From the NCBI RefSeq assembly GCF_002514725.1, contig NZ_NTLB01000006.1, forward strand, positions 248,001 through 312,000: a stretch of DNA of 64,000 nt. The letters are read 5' to 3'. This document shows, piece after piece, positions 9,624 through 20,315 of this stretch; the first letter of the stretch is position 1, and each line of letters begins with the position of its first letter. Under the pieces are notes generated by a model that saw only the letters and a list, made by a program, of their open reading frames with translations, did no database searches and was not told where the DNA came from. Source of the DNA: Mangrovitalea sediminis. GTDB taxonomy: Bacteria; Pseudomonadota; Gammaproteobacteria; Pseudomonadales; Oleiphilaceae. A program made the position numbers and the translations under genes.

Positions 9624-10430
9624 ATGCAACCAGCGATCAAAATGGCCTTGCGCATTGCAAGACAAAGCAGCGATTTTCTGAAAAACCAGTTCGAACGGCA
9701 TGAACTGCTTGCACCGACCGGTGACGCTGCCGCAAAACAGCTCGCCTCCCTGGAGAAGTCGATCTATGTGAACTGCACAGAACAGTTGCAGCGCGCCTAC
9801 AAAGATCACTATATCGCTCCTGCAGGCGACGCTGATGCCTTAGAGCATCTGCAAAGCTGGCATATTTTCCCACTACTGGGAGCGAACAACTTCATTCGCG
9901 GACTTCCGGATTTTGCTCTTGCACTCATGCAGAAGCAGCGAAATCGCGCGGAACACCTGGTGCTGATCAACCCAATCACACAGGAAGAGTTCACGGCGAG
10001 TCGAGGCTATGGCGCCGCCGTGAACAGCCGCCGCATGCGCGTCTCCGCCGCCCGCACATTGGAAGAGGCGTTTTGTGCCACACACATCAGCAGCGGCATG
10101 TTGAAGCGACTCAAGGATCCGACATCCTGGGGTGAACTGTGCGTGGATTTGAGCCAGCAATGCCTGACCGTACGCCAATCAAACTGTCCTTCGCTGGATA
10201 TCGCCCGCGTCGCATCCGGCCAAATGGATGTATTGGTGCATGCCGGGCTCTCAGCCTTTGACGTCTCGGTAGGCAACCTGCTGGCTAATGAATCCGGCGC
10301 CCTGTCCGGCGACTTTGTTGGCGGTCCAGCCAACGAAAGCGGACATCAGCTCGTCATTGCCAACAGCAAACTGTTCAAGGAAACCAGTCGACTCCTGCAC
10401 CGATTCCGCGGCCGCCTGAATCCGAACTGA
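9624..10430 (+). CDS. suhB: SuhB-family protein with degenerate phosphatase site
   Basis: Inositol-monophosphatase fold at the normal suhB locus, 268 residues from the ATG at 9624 (M-Q-P-A-I-K-M-A-L-R aligns with E. coli M-H-P-M-L-N-I-A-V-R). The metal-binding residues are largely gone: the D-P-L-D-G-T-T motif reads F-P-L-L-G-A-N (residues 82-88), the E-E-S-G segment reads A-P-A-G (65-68), and the Asp of V-T-N-V-D is Ser42. Only the distal Asp213 (A-F-D-V-S-V-G) remains. The reading frame is otherwise intact and the SuhB dimer-region pattern (S-L-D-I-A-R-V-A-S-G) is kept. SuhB in E. coli acts in rRNA transcription antitermination independently of catalysis, so a non-enzymatic role is a fair inference. 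An ATG at 9612 is an alternative start. Confidence 0.85.
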   Translation: MQPAIKMALRIARQSSDFLKNQFERHELLAPTGDAAAKQLASLEKSIYVNCTEQLQRAYKDHYIAPAGDADALEHLQSWHIFPLLGANNFIRGLPDFALALMQKQRNRAEHLVLINPITQEEFTASRGYGAAVNSRRMRVSAARTLEEAFCATHISSGMLKRLKDPTSWGELCVDLSQQCLTVRQSNCPSLDIARVASGQMDVLVHAGLSAFDVSVGNLLANESGALSGDFVGGPANESGHQLVIANSKLFKETSRLLHRFRGRLNPN

Positions 10431-10444
10431 ACAAAAGCCAAAGC

Positions 10445-10478
10445 AAAAAAGCGCCCTGATTCGGGCGCTTTTTTTTTG
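10445..10478. terminator. Bidirectional intrinsic terminator between suhB and secF
   Basis: Perfect stem GCGCCC / GGGCGC (10451-10456 and 10463-10468) with a six-base loop, flanked by A6 on the left and T8 on the right on the plus strand. It serves suhB on the plus strand (stop at 10430) and secF on the minus strand (stop at 10487). Confidence 0.9.
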
Positions 10479-10486
10479 ACTTGCCG

Positions 10487-11434
10487 TTACATCCGGTTTA
10501 ACCAGTCGGGCGGCTGCTCCTCTTCTCCGTTCGCACCTTCCTTCACCGGCACCAACAAATCTTCCCTGGTCACCTTCATACCCACCAGCATATTCGCAGC
10601 AACGTAGATGGAAGAATAGGTACCGACGATGGTGCCGATGATCATTGCCGTAGCAAACCCGTGGATCATCTTTCCGCCAAAGAAGAAGAGTGCAATAAGC
10701 ACCACCATGACCGTGCCAGACGTATTCAAAGTACGCGTCAGCGTCTGGTTGATCGAGATGTTGACGATCTCGGCCGCATCCCCTTTACGCAACCGCCGGA
10801 AATTCTCCCGGATCCGGTCTGCAACGATGATGGTGTCGTTCAGGGAATAACCGATAATCGCCAGAATAGCCGCCAACACCGTCAGGTCGAAAGTCCACTG
10901 GAACACCGAAAAGAAGCCCAGGATAACGATAACGTCGTGAACCAGAGGAACCACGCCGGCAATACCGAACTTGAACTGGAAGCGCATGGCGACATACACC
11001 GCCACAACAGCCAGCGCGAGAAGGATCGCCAGACCGCCATCCTCTTTCAGCTGACTCCCAACCTGGGCTCCCACATATTCAGCGCGGGTCAGTGTCACCT
11101 TGTCCTGATAGGCATTCAGTATGCCCAAGACCCGGGTGACCAGCTTCTCATCGTACTTTGCCGAGAGGCGAACCAACACGGACTTATCGGTCCCGAAATT
11201 CTGAACCACCGCATCCTCGAAACCGGCTTTCGCCAATTCCTGACGGACATTGGCCAGATCCGGCGCCTTATCGTAGGCGACCTCGATCAGCGTGCCGCCC
11301 GTGAAATCCAACCCAAGCGCCAGGCCCCGAGTCGCCAGACTCACCGCCGAGATCAGCACGAGAGCAATAGACACCACAGTGAATATGTGGCGCAAGTTCA
11401 TGAAATCTATGTTGAACTTTGTCTTTTCAACCAT
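10487..11434 (-). CDS. secF: Protein translocase subunit SecF
   Basis: Inner-membrane partner of SecD that uses the proton motive force to assist late steps of Sec export. 315 residues, six predicted membrane helices. The first is near residues 16-35; the other five are in the C-terminal half, separated by a periplasmic domain (about 45-130). The RND-family signature D-F-T-G-G-T near 38-43 and N-D-T-I-I-V-A-D-R-I-R-E-N near 198-210 are seen. It lies 47 nt downstream of secD in the yajC-secD-secF operon. Confidence 0.97.
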   Translation of the reverse strand: MVEKTKFNIDFMNLRHIFTVVSIALVLISAVSLATRGLALGLDFTGGTLIEVAYDKAPDLANVRQELAKAGFEDAVVQNFGTDKSVLVRLSAKYDEKLVTRVLGILNAYQDKVTLTRAEYVGAQVGSQLKEDGGLAILLALAVVAVYVAMRFQFKFGIAGVVPLVHDVIVILGFFSVFQWTFDLTVLAAILAIIGYSLNDTIIVADRIRENFRRLRKGDAAEIVNISINQTLTRTLNTSGTVMVVLIALFFFGGKMIHGFATAMIIGTIVGTYSSIYVAANMLVGMKVTREDLLVPVKEGANGEEEQPPDWLNRM

Positions 11435-11481
11435 GAGTTAATCCTTTCAGCATTACGCCTGTCATACGGTCTACAACTCTG

Positions 11482-13365
11482 TCAGATCGACAACTTCTCA
11501 ACCCGACGACCGCCATAAATGGCATTCACAATGGCTCGACAGACAGTAATCGCTGTAAACATCGAGGTTACGATACCAATAGACAACGTCACAGCGAAGC
11601 CTTTCACCGGACCTGTGCCCACCGCGAACAGAATGATGGCTGCAAGCAACGTGGTCACGTTGGAGTCGAAAATCGACACGAAAGCCCGACTGTAACCAGC
11701 ATTGATCGCAGACTGCGGTGGCAGTCCGGCCCGCAACTCTTCCTTTATACGCTCAAAAATCAGAACGTTCGCATCTACCGCCATACCCAAGGTCAGAACA
11801 ATACCCGCAATACCCGGTAGCGTGAGCGTCGCCGTCAGGATCGACATACAGGCGACGATCAGCGCAGCGTTACAGAGCAACGCAATATTGGCGACCAGAC
11901 CGAAGAAACGGTAGAAAAAGATCATATAGAGGAAGACAAAAGCGAAGCCCATCAGTGCAGACTTCACACCGGCATCGATATTTTGCTTGCCAAGGCTGGG
12001 ACCAACCGTCCGCTCTTCAACAAAATACATCGGCGCCGCCAGAGAACCGGCGCGCAAGAGAAGCGCAAGCTCGGAGGCTTCCTGGATGGAATCGAGACCG
12101 GTAATCCGGAACTGGCTACCCAGTACGGATTGAATGGTTGCCAGGTTGATGATGTGTTTTTCCGTCTTCCGCGTATGAACGATTTCAGTCTTGCCGTTCA
12201 CCTGCTTCTCGTGCGTTTCCATCTTCGTTTCGATGTATAGCACGGCCATCCGGCGACCCACTGCGTGACTGGTCACGCGCGTCATCATCTCACCGCCCTG
12301 GGCATCCAGCGTGATATTTACCTCGGGGCGACCATTCTCATCGAACGACTGCTTGGCATTGGAGACATTGTCGCCCGTAGCGATGACATCGCTCTCCAAC
12401 GTCGCGGACCGGCTGGGATTATCACGGAACGTGAAGACCTGCGTTTGCGAGGAAGGCTCGTCCGCCTTGGCCTCCAAACGGAACTCCAGGTTTGCAGTAG
12501 CGCCCAGAATCCGCTTGGCCTGGGCTGTATCCTGAATACCCGGCAGCTCGACAACAATTCGATCGCGCCCCTGACGCTGCACCAACGGCTCAGCAACGCC
12601 CAGTTCATTGACCCGGTTACGCAGCGTGGTGAGGTTCTGCTCGACGGCATAGTCCTGAATATCACGAACAGCCTTTTCCGTCAGGGCCAGCGTCAATGTC
12701 AGCAATTTGCCGTCCTGGCCCTGACTGAACAGAAACTCGTTGTAATGTTGCTTGAGATAGCTTTCAGCCTGATCGCGTTCAGCGGCATTACGAAAATCCA
12801 ATACGATACGGTTATCCGCCTGGACGTTTCCGCCACGATACCGGATACGCTCCTCGCGCAGACGACGCTTCATCTCGCTGGCGTAGACGTCCAGCTTCTG
12901 CTGAATCGCCTTATCCATATCGACCTGCATCAGGAAGTGAACGCCCCCCCTCAGGTCAAGACCCAGTTTCATCGGTGTCGCACCCAGCGATTTCAGCCAG
13001 GCCGGCGTCGTTTCCGCCAGATTGAGAGCGACCAGATAGTTATCGCCCAATGCGGCCTGCACCACGGATTTGGCCTTCAACTGAGCGTCAGCATCCTTGA
13101 AACGGATGGTCAGGCTGTCTTTGCCAAGGTGCGGGTTATGGAAAGCGATATGGGCCTGATTGAGCGCATCGGTCGCCGTCTTCATGACACTGTTATCGAC
13201 GGCCGTGGTACTGCGCTGGCCGGAAATCTGAACGGCGTAATCATCGGGGTAAAAATTGGGGAGCGCGTAAATGATGGCGACGAGAACCGCCACGATTACG
13301 AGCAGGTTTTTCCAGAGCGGATACTTGTTTAACATGCGGTGCCCTGTGTCGAGCCAGTCCAACAA
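11482..13365 (-). CDS. secD: Protein translocase subunit SecD
   Basis: RND-family component of SecDF-YajC. 627 residues, similar to other gammaproteobacterial SecD. An N-terminal membrane helix (about 20-37) is followed by a large periplasmic P1 region with L-D-L-R-G-G-V-H-F. Five C-terminal helices follow, including G-M-A-V-D-A-N-V-L-I-F-E-R. Coupled to yajC upstream and secF downstream. A strong imperfect hairpin separates it from yajC. Confidence 0.97.
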   Translation of the reverse strand: MLDWLDTGHRMLNKYPLWKNLLVIVAVLVAIIYALPNFYPDDYAVQISGQRSTTAVDNSVMKTATDALNQAHIAFHNPHLGKDSLTIRFKDADAQLKAKSVVQAALGDNYLVALNLAETTPAWLKSLGATPMKLGLDLRGGVHFLMQVDMDKAIQQKLDVYASEMKRRLREERIRYRGGNVQADNRIVLDFRNAAERDQAESYLKQHYNEFLFSQGQDGKLLTLTLALTEKAVRDIQDYAVEQNLTTLRNRVNELGVAEPLVQRQGRDRIVVELPGIQDTAQAKRILGATANLEFRLEAKADEPSSQTQVFTFRDNPSRSATLESDVIATGDNVSNAKQSFDENGRPEVNITLDAQGGEMMTRVTSHAVGRRMAVLYIETKMETHEKQVNGKTEIVHTRKTEKHIINLATIQSVLGSQFRITGLDSIQEASELALLLRAGSLAAPMYFVEERTVGPSLGKQNIDAGVKSALMGFAFVFLYMIFFYRFFGLVANIALLCNAALIVACMSILTATLTLPGIAGIVLTLGMAVDANVLIFERIKEELRAGLPPQSAINAGYSRAFVSIFDSNVTTLLAAIILFAVGTGPVKGFAVTLSIGIVTSMFTAITVCRAIVNAIYGGRRVEKLSI

Positions 13366-13371
13366 AGCGAA

Positions 13372-13403
13372 GCGGGCACCGAACTTTCCAGTTGGGTGCC
13401 CGC
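13372..13403 (-). repeat. Inverted repeat between yajC and secD
   Basis: GCGGGCACC (13372-13380) pairs with GGTGCCCGC (13395-13403). After one G-G mismatch, AACT pairs with AGTT around a TTCC loop. No T-run follows on the minus strand, so it is not a classical terminator. It may be an RNA processing or stability element that sets the yajC:secD ratio (inference). Confidence 0.7.
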
Positions 13404-13410
13404 GCGGTAT

Positions 13411-13779
13411 TTAGATATCTTTTATTGTGCCTTTGGGCAGAGCGGCTGTTACCGCCACTTTCTGCACCTTTACTTCAACCTTTTCGGCAACTTCCAGAAC
13501 AATAAAGTCGTCCGTCACCTTGACGATCCGGCCGATCATGCCGCCGGACGTTACAACTTCATCGCCCTTCGACAGGCCACCCATCAGGTTTTTATGCTCT
13601 TTGGCACGCTTGGCCTGGGGGCGCCAGATCAGCAGGTAAAAGATGACGATAAAACCGGCGAAGAAGATCACATTGGTGATCATCCCTGGCCCTTGGGGCG
13701 CCGGAGCACCCGCCGCAAATGCCTGCAGCGGCAGCAGGGTTGCGAGCAGGCCTGTCATCAGCTTGCGCAGTACTGTCAT
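13411..13779 (-). CDS. yajC: Sec translocase accessory subunit YajC
   Basis: Small single-span membrane protein that associates with SecDF. 122 residues, a little longer than E. coli YajC (110) because of an N-terminal hydrophobic segment resembling a signal sequence (about 5-22). The membrane helix is at about 34-52, followed by R-P-Q-A-K-R-A-K-E-H and a basic cytoplasmic domain with G-D-E-V-V-T-S-G-G. Upstream of secD on the same strand and 106 nt downstream of tgt. Confidence 0.95.
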   Translation of the reverse strand: MTVLRKLMTGLLATLLPLQAFAAGAPAPQGPGMITNVIFFAGFIVIFYLLIWRPQAKRAKEHKNLMGGLSKGDEVVTSGGMIGRIVKVTDDFIVLEVAEKVEVKVQKVAVTAALPKGTIKDI

Positions 13780-13885
13780 GAAGGGTCTCCATTCAGATCA
13801 CAAAAAACAGGTTAAAAGAATGCGGGTGCGCCCATGATCCATCCCACCAGAGCCTATAGGTCCGGTTTTGCGGAAATTATCATCG

Positions 13886-15040
<1,155 letters not shown>

Positions 15041-16105
15041 TCAATCATCGGAAGGCTCGCCATCTGTCGCCGCCCCGGAAGGAATCAGTTGGGGCGCAAT
15101 CAGCATGGCATCACCGTAACTGTAAAAACGATAGCGCTGCCGGATCGCTTCCTCGTAAGCCCGTATAACCGGGTCTCGTCCGGCAAAGGCAGAGACCAGC
15201 ATAATCAGCGTGGACTCCGGCAAATGGAAATTGGTAATCATGGCATCGATGCAGCGGAACCGATAACCGGGATAGATAAAGATATCGGTCTCACCCTGAT
15301 AGGGCTGTAAACGTCCGCTGGCCGACGCCGTCTCAAGGGAGCGCACAGACGTCGTACCGACGGCAATGACCCGCCCTCCCCGCGCCTTGGTCCGCTCAAC
15401 GGCCGCAACAGCCTCATCGGACACTTCCAGGTATTCGCTGTGCATCTGGTGGTCAGTAACATTTTCCACCCGTACGGGCTGAAAGGTCCCAGCACCAACA
15501 TGCAACGTCACAAACGTCCGCTCTATACCGCGACTATCCAGCCTCGCAAACAGCGCATCATCGAAATGCAGGCCTGCCGTTGGCGCCGCAACCGCGCCTT
15601 CACGGCGGGCATAAACCGTCTGATAACGCTCCCGATCCGCCAGCTCGTCACCTCGCTCCATATAAGGAGGCAGCGGTATATGGCCGATACGCTGCAAAAC
15701 CGGCAACACCGGCTCGGGAAAACGCAGATGGAAAAGCGCGTCGCGTCGCCCCAAGACCTCGATATCGGGCCCGTCGTCGAGGTGTAGCAACTGCCCGGTA
15801 CCGGGCGATTTGGAAGACCGGATATGGGCCAGGACCTCGGTTTCATCGAGCACCCGCTCGATCAGGATTTCGAGGCGCCCGCCAGTTGCCTTCCGCCCAA
15901 ACAGGCGAGCAGGAATGACCCGGGTATCATTGAAGACCAGGAGATCGCCGGGGAGCAGTAAATCGGGAAGATCGGAAAAGCTGCCGTGGTCCAGCGCACC
16001 GTTGTCACGATCCAGACGGAGCAGGCGACTTGCCGCACGCTCTGGCAGTGGATAGCGTGCAATCAGCTCATCCGGCAACTGGAAGCTGAAATCGGAGACT
16101 TTCAC
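15041..16105 (-). CDS. queA: S-adenosylmethionine:tRNA ribosyltransferase-isomerase
   Basis: Builds epoxyqueuosine on preQ1-modified tRNA by transferring the ribosyl part of SAM. 354 residues from the GTG at 16105 ([16 protein letters not shown] matches the family start). A GAGGGG Shine-Dalgarno at 16111-16116 supports this start over a longer reading frame beginning at 16138. Family motifs [17 protein letters not shown] and the G-T-T-S-V-R-S-L-E region are present. First gene of the queA-tgt pair; tRNA-Leu lies just upstream. Confidence 0.96.
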   Translation of the reverse strand: MKVSDFSFQLPDELIARYPLPERAASRLLRLDRDNGALDHGSFSDLPDLLLPGDLLVFNDTRVIPARLFGRKATGGRLEILIERVLDETEVLAHIRSSKSPGTGQLLHLDDGPDIEVLGRRDALFHLRFPEPVLPVLQRIGHIPLPPYMERGDELADRERYQTVYARREGAVAAPTAGLHFDDALFARLDSRGIERTFVTLHVGAGTFQPVRVENVTDHQMHSEYLEVSDEAVAAVERTKARGGRVIAVGTTSVRSLETASASGRLQPYQGETDIFIYPGYRFRCIDAMITNFHLPESTLIMLVSAFAGRDPVIRAYEEAIRQRYRFYSYGDAMLIAPQLIPSGAATDGEPSDD

Positions 16106-16214
16106 GGATGCCCCTCGGCGCAGAGTGGCCCAAACCACCCATAAAATCTATCACAGGCCATGGAAACGGGGATCGATGATTGGGGCAACAACTGATTGAA
16201 TGACAAATACTAAG

Positions 16215-16301
16215 TGGTAGCGGTGGGCGGACTCGAACCGCCACGGGTTTTACCCCAACGGATTTTGAATCCGTCGTGTCTACCAATTTCACCACACCGC
16301 C
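16215..16301 (-). tRNA. tRNA-Leu (CAA)
   Basis: 87-nt cloverleaf with encoded CCA. Acceptor GGCGGTG pairs with CACCGCT (first pair is G-U). The anticodon loop TTCAAAA on a five-pair stem gives anticodon CAA. A long variable arm (T-T-G-G-G-G-T-A-A-A-A-C-C-C-G-T) marks a class II tRNA. The T-arm is GGCGG/CCGCC with TTCGAGT. Located upstream of queA as in pseudomonads. Confidence 0.97.
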
Positions 16302-16314
16302 AACGAGGGTGCTG

Positions 16315-16342
16315 ATTATACTGCGCCGGAGGCAGAGGTCAA
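16315..16342 (-). promoter_or_regulatory. Sigma-70 promoter of tRNA-Leu
   Basis: Minus-strand -35 TTGACC (16337-16342), 16-nt spacer, perfect -10 TATAAT (16315-16320), 13 nt before the mature tRNA 5' end. Confidence 0.75.
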
Positions 16343-16406
16343 CACAGTCCCGTCATTCCGTCACAATATGTCTCGCTCACATCGATTGATACCCGGCGTC
16401 ATCCCA

Positions 16407-17636
16407 TTACAGGTTATTGAAGAGCGATAGCTTTGACACCTGCGAAAAGGACAATTGAGCCGCCTGCAAGACCATATTCTGCATGGAAAGCTGGCTGGCC
16501 GCCGCCGCATAATCAAGATCCTGCAACTTTGACAGCACCGCCTGCGTCTGACTATCCGACTGCGTATGGAGATCGTTGGTGGTCGACACCGTATTCTGCC
16601 GTGCCCCGACGTCAGTCTGAGCCTTGGAGACACTTGCCTGAGCATTATCCAGATTGGCCAGGGTATCCTGAATAAGGTTATTGAATGCCTTGTTACCGAC
16701 ATCGGTGTTGTTGTAGTGCTGCAGCCCGTATACCAGTTTTTCAACGCTCCCCATCACGCTCTGCTTGCCGGACGACTGCACAAAAAAGGTATCGCCAGGC
16801 TGGGGTTTACCGGTGATATTGAACTGAATTCCCTCGGCCTGAATCGGCGCACCCGACGAATAATCCGTCGGCGCGACCAACTGCCTGCCGGTGGCACGAT
16901 CCTGAATGCTGTACTGCAACTGTCCGCTGCCACCGGTACTGAAGGTCACTGACATATTACTGGGATAGAAGTTATCGAACGTCGACTGATCGATGACCAT
17001 CCCGGAACTGATAGCCGCCGGCGGTTTAGCTGTGTTATTGGGACTTGCCTGTGTATAGAACGTCTTTTGGGCGCTCGGTATATCCACAAATACCGACTTC
17101 CCATTGTCGTTGACCGGCAACTGGACGCCGTCATCGATAGCGACTGAACGTTGCCCTTCATCCCCCTGATACTGATAGTTGCCTGAGGCATCCTTGGCGA
17201 AAGGAATCGTATCCCCCTTGTTCCCGGAAAACAGGTACTGCCCACTGGAATCCTTGGTGTTCGCCAGGCCGGTTAGCTGGGTCAGCAACTGCGTCACCTG
17301 AGTGGCAATGGCCTGACGATCGCTGGCATTCAGGGAGCCATCGTTCGCCTGCAGGGCCAGGCCACGAATCTTGGTCAACGTACTCGACACACTGCTCAGC
17401 GTGCTGTCTTCAAGATTCAGGTTGTTGGTCGCCAGGGTAATATTGTTCTGGTATTGACCGGACAGCGACAGCGTCTGATTCAGCTGCAGCACGCGGGCCG
17501 CTGCCACAGGATCGTCGGACGGCTGAGTAAGACGCTTGCCCGAAGACAGCTGGCTCTGGGTCTTCTGCTGCTGCTGCGTTACGTCCTGCATGTTGCGCAG
17601 GCCAGTGTCATAGATTTGTTGCGTGGAGATCCTCAT
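16407..17636 (-). CDS. flgL: Flagellar hook-filament junction protein FlgL (HAP3)
   Basis: Second junction protein between hook and filament. 409 residues, longer than the E. coli protein (317) and closer to pseudomonad versions. It opens with the flagellin-like M-R-I-S-T-Q-Q-I-Y and a heptad-rich N-terminal helix (R-N-M-Q-D-V-T-Q-Q-Q). The C-terminal helix (about 330-400, ending S-K-L-S-L-F-N-N-L) is the packing partner. The variable middle differs between species. Last gene of the flgF-to-flgL operon, 15 nt after flgK. Confidence 0.93.
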   Translation of the reverse strand: MRISTQQIYDTGLRNMQDVTQQQQKTQSQLSSGKRLTQPSDDPVAAARVLQLNQTLSLSGQYQNNITLATNNLNLEDSTLSSVSSTLTKIRGLALQANDGSLNASDRQAIATQVTQLLTQLTGLANTKDSSGQYLFSGNKGDTIPFAKDASGNYQYQGDEGQRSVAIDDGVQLPVNDNGKSVFVDIPSAQKTFYTQASPNNTAKPPAAISSGMVIDQSTFDNFYPSNMSVTFSTGGSGQLQYSIQDRATGRQLVAPTDYSSGAPIQAEGIQFNITGKPQPGDTFFVQSSGKQSVMGSVEKLVYGLQHYNNTDVGNKAFNNLIQDTLANLDNAQASVSKAQTDVGARQNTVSTTNDLHTQSDSQTQAVLSKLQDLDYAAAASQLSMQNMVLQAAQLSFSQVSKLSLFNNL

Positions 17637-17651
17637 GGCGGCCTCCTATCC

Positions 17652-20309
17652 TCACTGGAACGTATTGATCAAGGTATCGAACAGTTGCCGGGCGATGGAA
17701 ACAACCTTCGCCGACGCGTTGTAGGCAGCCTGGTACTGAATCAGCTTACCCGCCTCCTCATCCAGGTTAACCCCCGAAATGGACTGCCACTGGCTTTGCG
17801 ACTGAGACAGCAGCGCCTTGCTGGAACTCTGGTCCAGCGTTGCCTGACTGGTTCGGGTACCAACAGTCTCAACCAACTGACTGTAGGAATCGCTATAGCT
17901 GCTGGTGCTGTTACCCATCGTTTTCTGGGTTTGCAGGCCGGCCAACGCCAACGCATTGCGGTTATCGGAGACTCCATCGGTGTTGTAACCGATATCGAAG
18001 ACATCGCCCGCGGATGGTGAGCCACTGATCTGGAACTGGTATCCCCTGTAACTGTTCTGCGCCACCGGTGCCTGATTGAACAGATTGTTATTATTGGCAA
18101 CCAGTGACACGCCGTTTGCCATGGACAGGTCCACATAGCCACCCGTAACAATGTTATTACCACTGGTCACCGTGGTGGCTGCCGGCGAAGCATTGCCATA
18201 GGGATTCAGCTTCTGCACATCGACCGAGTCTCCGCCTCCGCCGACGGCAACATTGATATCCGCGCCGGTGGTGGAGCGCAGGGTCAGGTTCTGGCCATCG
18301 CTGACGGCGACGATACCCGCCGCCTGCAGATTGGCATCGGAATTGATCTGGTTGACGAAAGCATCCGGGCCGAAGGTATTCGGGGCGGTGAAGTTGAATG
18401 TCTCGCCATTGATCGTCAGCGACGGCGTCGAGGCGTCTCCGTTGTCCGTAAAGTTGGACAGTTTCACCTCGGTGTAAGCGCTGGCCTGCACCCCGGAGAC
18501 GGTCTGCAGCTGTGTGGCAATTTGCTGGGCAGAGCTGCCCGCCGCGATAGAGATCGACTGCTGAGTGACCTGACCGGTAGTGGCATCCCGTGTGCGGACC
18601 GTAATGTTTTGCGCACCGTAGCCGTTGTCGGTCGCATTTCCGGTCTGATTGAGCGCAGTGCCAGCCATGCTGACCGATGTCTGCCCCGGGTCAGCAGTAA
18701 ACAGCGTATTGGTCACACCCGGCTGATAGGTAAGATTGTTCATCGGCGGCTGCAACGGCTTGGGATTCGCCGGGTCCGTCGCGTCCAGCACTTCATAGGT
18801 GGTCGGCGTTACAAAACGCACCATCAACGGCGGTGTCATTTTGCCGTCGGTCAGCGTATTCAGCGGCTTGTTGGTGAGCGGGTTGTTCAGGTCAAGCATC
18901 GTGCCCTGACTGATGCTTCCCGTCCCCTGGTTGCTCAGTTCAGCCTGACCTTGTATGGGAGCCGCCAACGCAATCTGGTCGATATTGTTGATCTGCACCC
19001 CGAAATCCCGCGCGCCCGTGTAGGTCGGTCGAACGAGAAACTTATCACCTTGCTGGAAGCTGCCGGATGTCAGGTTGATTTCAAAACCCGGCATCTCGAT
19101 CGACGCCGGGAATGAGCCGGTCAAGGTCCCCTGAGACAGGATGCTACCGTCAGCGGCATTGCGTATCACATAGTCGTTGTTGGTCGGTCCATTGAATTCC
19201 AACGAATAGTTGTTCGTCGACAGCTTATTCGCGTCCGTTATCTTGACACTGAGAACCCGGTCGTCGGGCTGGGCGTTATTGGCATTGGAAATAACCCGTT
19301 GTCCTGCAGCCGTCGGATCGTTCACGTCGTTGAAGAAGAGGCCACCGAGCTTCCCGTTCAGGTCCATCCCCAATTCATGCTGCTTGTTGAAGTTGGACGA
19401 CAGGGAAATCGCGATTCCACCCAGGGAATTGATCGCCGGCTCCAGGACCTGGTCACGGTATTGCAATACCCCACCAAGCTTGCCGCCAGACAGATCATTG
19501 GAGATGATCTGGATGCCACTGTTAGTGGAAATGGCCACCTGCTGCTTGGAAGCATCCGAAGGATCGTTCACCAGAGACAACGGATTGGCGCGATCGTTGA
19601 TGACCAGCGCCTGGCCGTTACCCACGGTCACGTTAACCTGCCCATCGCCTTGATCCGATACCTGAACCTTAACCAACTCGGACAACTGACGGATCTTCTC
19701 GTCCCGCTGGTCCAGCAGATCGTTGGGCTCATGCCCCTGGGCACGACCCGGTGCAGAGGCGATAGCCGCATTCAACTGCGCAATATCCTTAGCCAGCGTG
19801 TTGACCCGGGACACATTGGAACTGAGCTGTTGGTTAACCGACTGTTCCTGCGTTGAAAACTGCGAATACAAGGAGTGAAATCGTGAAGCCAGCCCCTGTG
19901 CCTGGCTGAGCACCGCCTGACGCTGAGCCACCGAAGCTGGATCGGTCGAGGCACTCTGCAGCGCATTGAAAAAACTCTGCATCGCCGAACTCAGGCCGGT
20001 ACTGTTGCTACCCAGCAAGTTGTCCAACTGGTTGAGCTGGGTCAGCAGCGTATCCTGCTCGTTGAACAACGAGGTATCCGAGCGAAGTTGCGTGTTCGCA
20101 AACTGGCTGTTCTGCCGCTGTATGTCGAGGATATTTACCCCGCTCCCCACGTACCCGGAACCGGTGACCTGCGGAACATTAGCGCCAAAAATCGCCCGCT
20201 GACGACTGTAACCGTCTGTGTTGGCGTTCGAGACATTCTGCCCGGTCGTGGTAATGGCGACCTGTTGCGCCTGGAGACCACTCAAGCCGATATTGATCAG
20301 GTTGGCCAT
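17652..20309 (-). CDS. flgK: Flagellar hook-filament junction protein FlgK (HAP1), enlarged
   Basis: First hook-filament junction protein. 885 residues, far above E. coli (547). Conserved ends: N-terminal I-G-L-S-G-L-Q-A-Q-Q-V-A-I-T-T-T-G-Q-N and C-terminal N-L-D-E-E-A-G-K-L-I-Q-Y-Q-A-A-Y, which form the D0 coiled coil. The extra length is in the central Thr/Asn/Gly-rich region (about residues 390-760), which would form surface-exposed domains. Shine-Dalgarno GGAGGAG precedes the ATG. Starts 6 nt after flgJ. Confidence 0.93.
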   Translation of the reverse strand: MANLINIGLSGLQAQQVAITTTGQNVSNANTDGYSRQRAIFGANVPQVTGSGYVGSGVNILDIQRQNSQFANTQLRSDTSLFNEQDTLLTQLNQLDNLLGSNSTGLSSAMQSFFNALQSASTDPASVAQRQAVLSQAQGLASRFHSLYSQFSTQEQSVNQQLSSNVSRVNTLAKDIAQLNAAIASAPGRAQGHEPNDLLDQRDEKIRQLSELVKVQVSDQGDGQVNVTVGNGQALVINDRANPLSLVNDPSDASKQQVAISTNSGIQIISNDLSGGKLGGVLQYRDQVLEPAINSLGGIAISLSSNFNKQHELGMDLNGKLGGLFFNDVNDPTAAGQRVISNANNAQPDDRVLSVKITDANKLSTNNYSLEFNGPTNNDYVIRNAADGSILSQGTLTGSFPASIEMPGFEINLTSGSFQQGDKFLVRPTYTGARDFGVQINNIDQIALAAPIQGQAELSNQGTGSISQGTMLDLNNPLTNKPLNTLTDGKMTPPLMVRFVTPTTYEVLDATDPANPKPLQPPMNNLTYQPGVTNTLFTADPGQTSVSMAGTALNQTGNATDNGYGAQNITVRTRDATTGQVTQQSISIAAGSSAQQIATQLQTVSGVQASAYTEVKLSNFTDNGDASTPSLTINGETFNFTAPNTFGPDAFVNQINSDANLQAAGIVAVSDGQNLTLRSTTGADINVAVGGGGDSVDVQKLNPYGNASPAATTVTSGNNIVTGGYVDLSMANGVSLVANNNNLFNQAPVAQNSYRGYQFQISGSPSAGDVFDIGYNTDGVSDNRNALALAGLQTQKTMGNSTSSYSDSYSQLVETVGTRTSQATLDQSSSKALLSQSQSQWQSISGVNLDEEAGKLIQYQAAYNASAKVVSIARQLFDTLINTFQ

Positions 20310-20315
20310 GACGGA

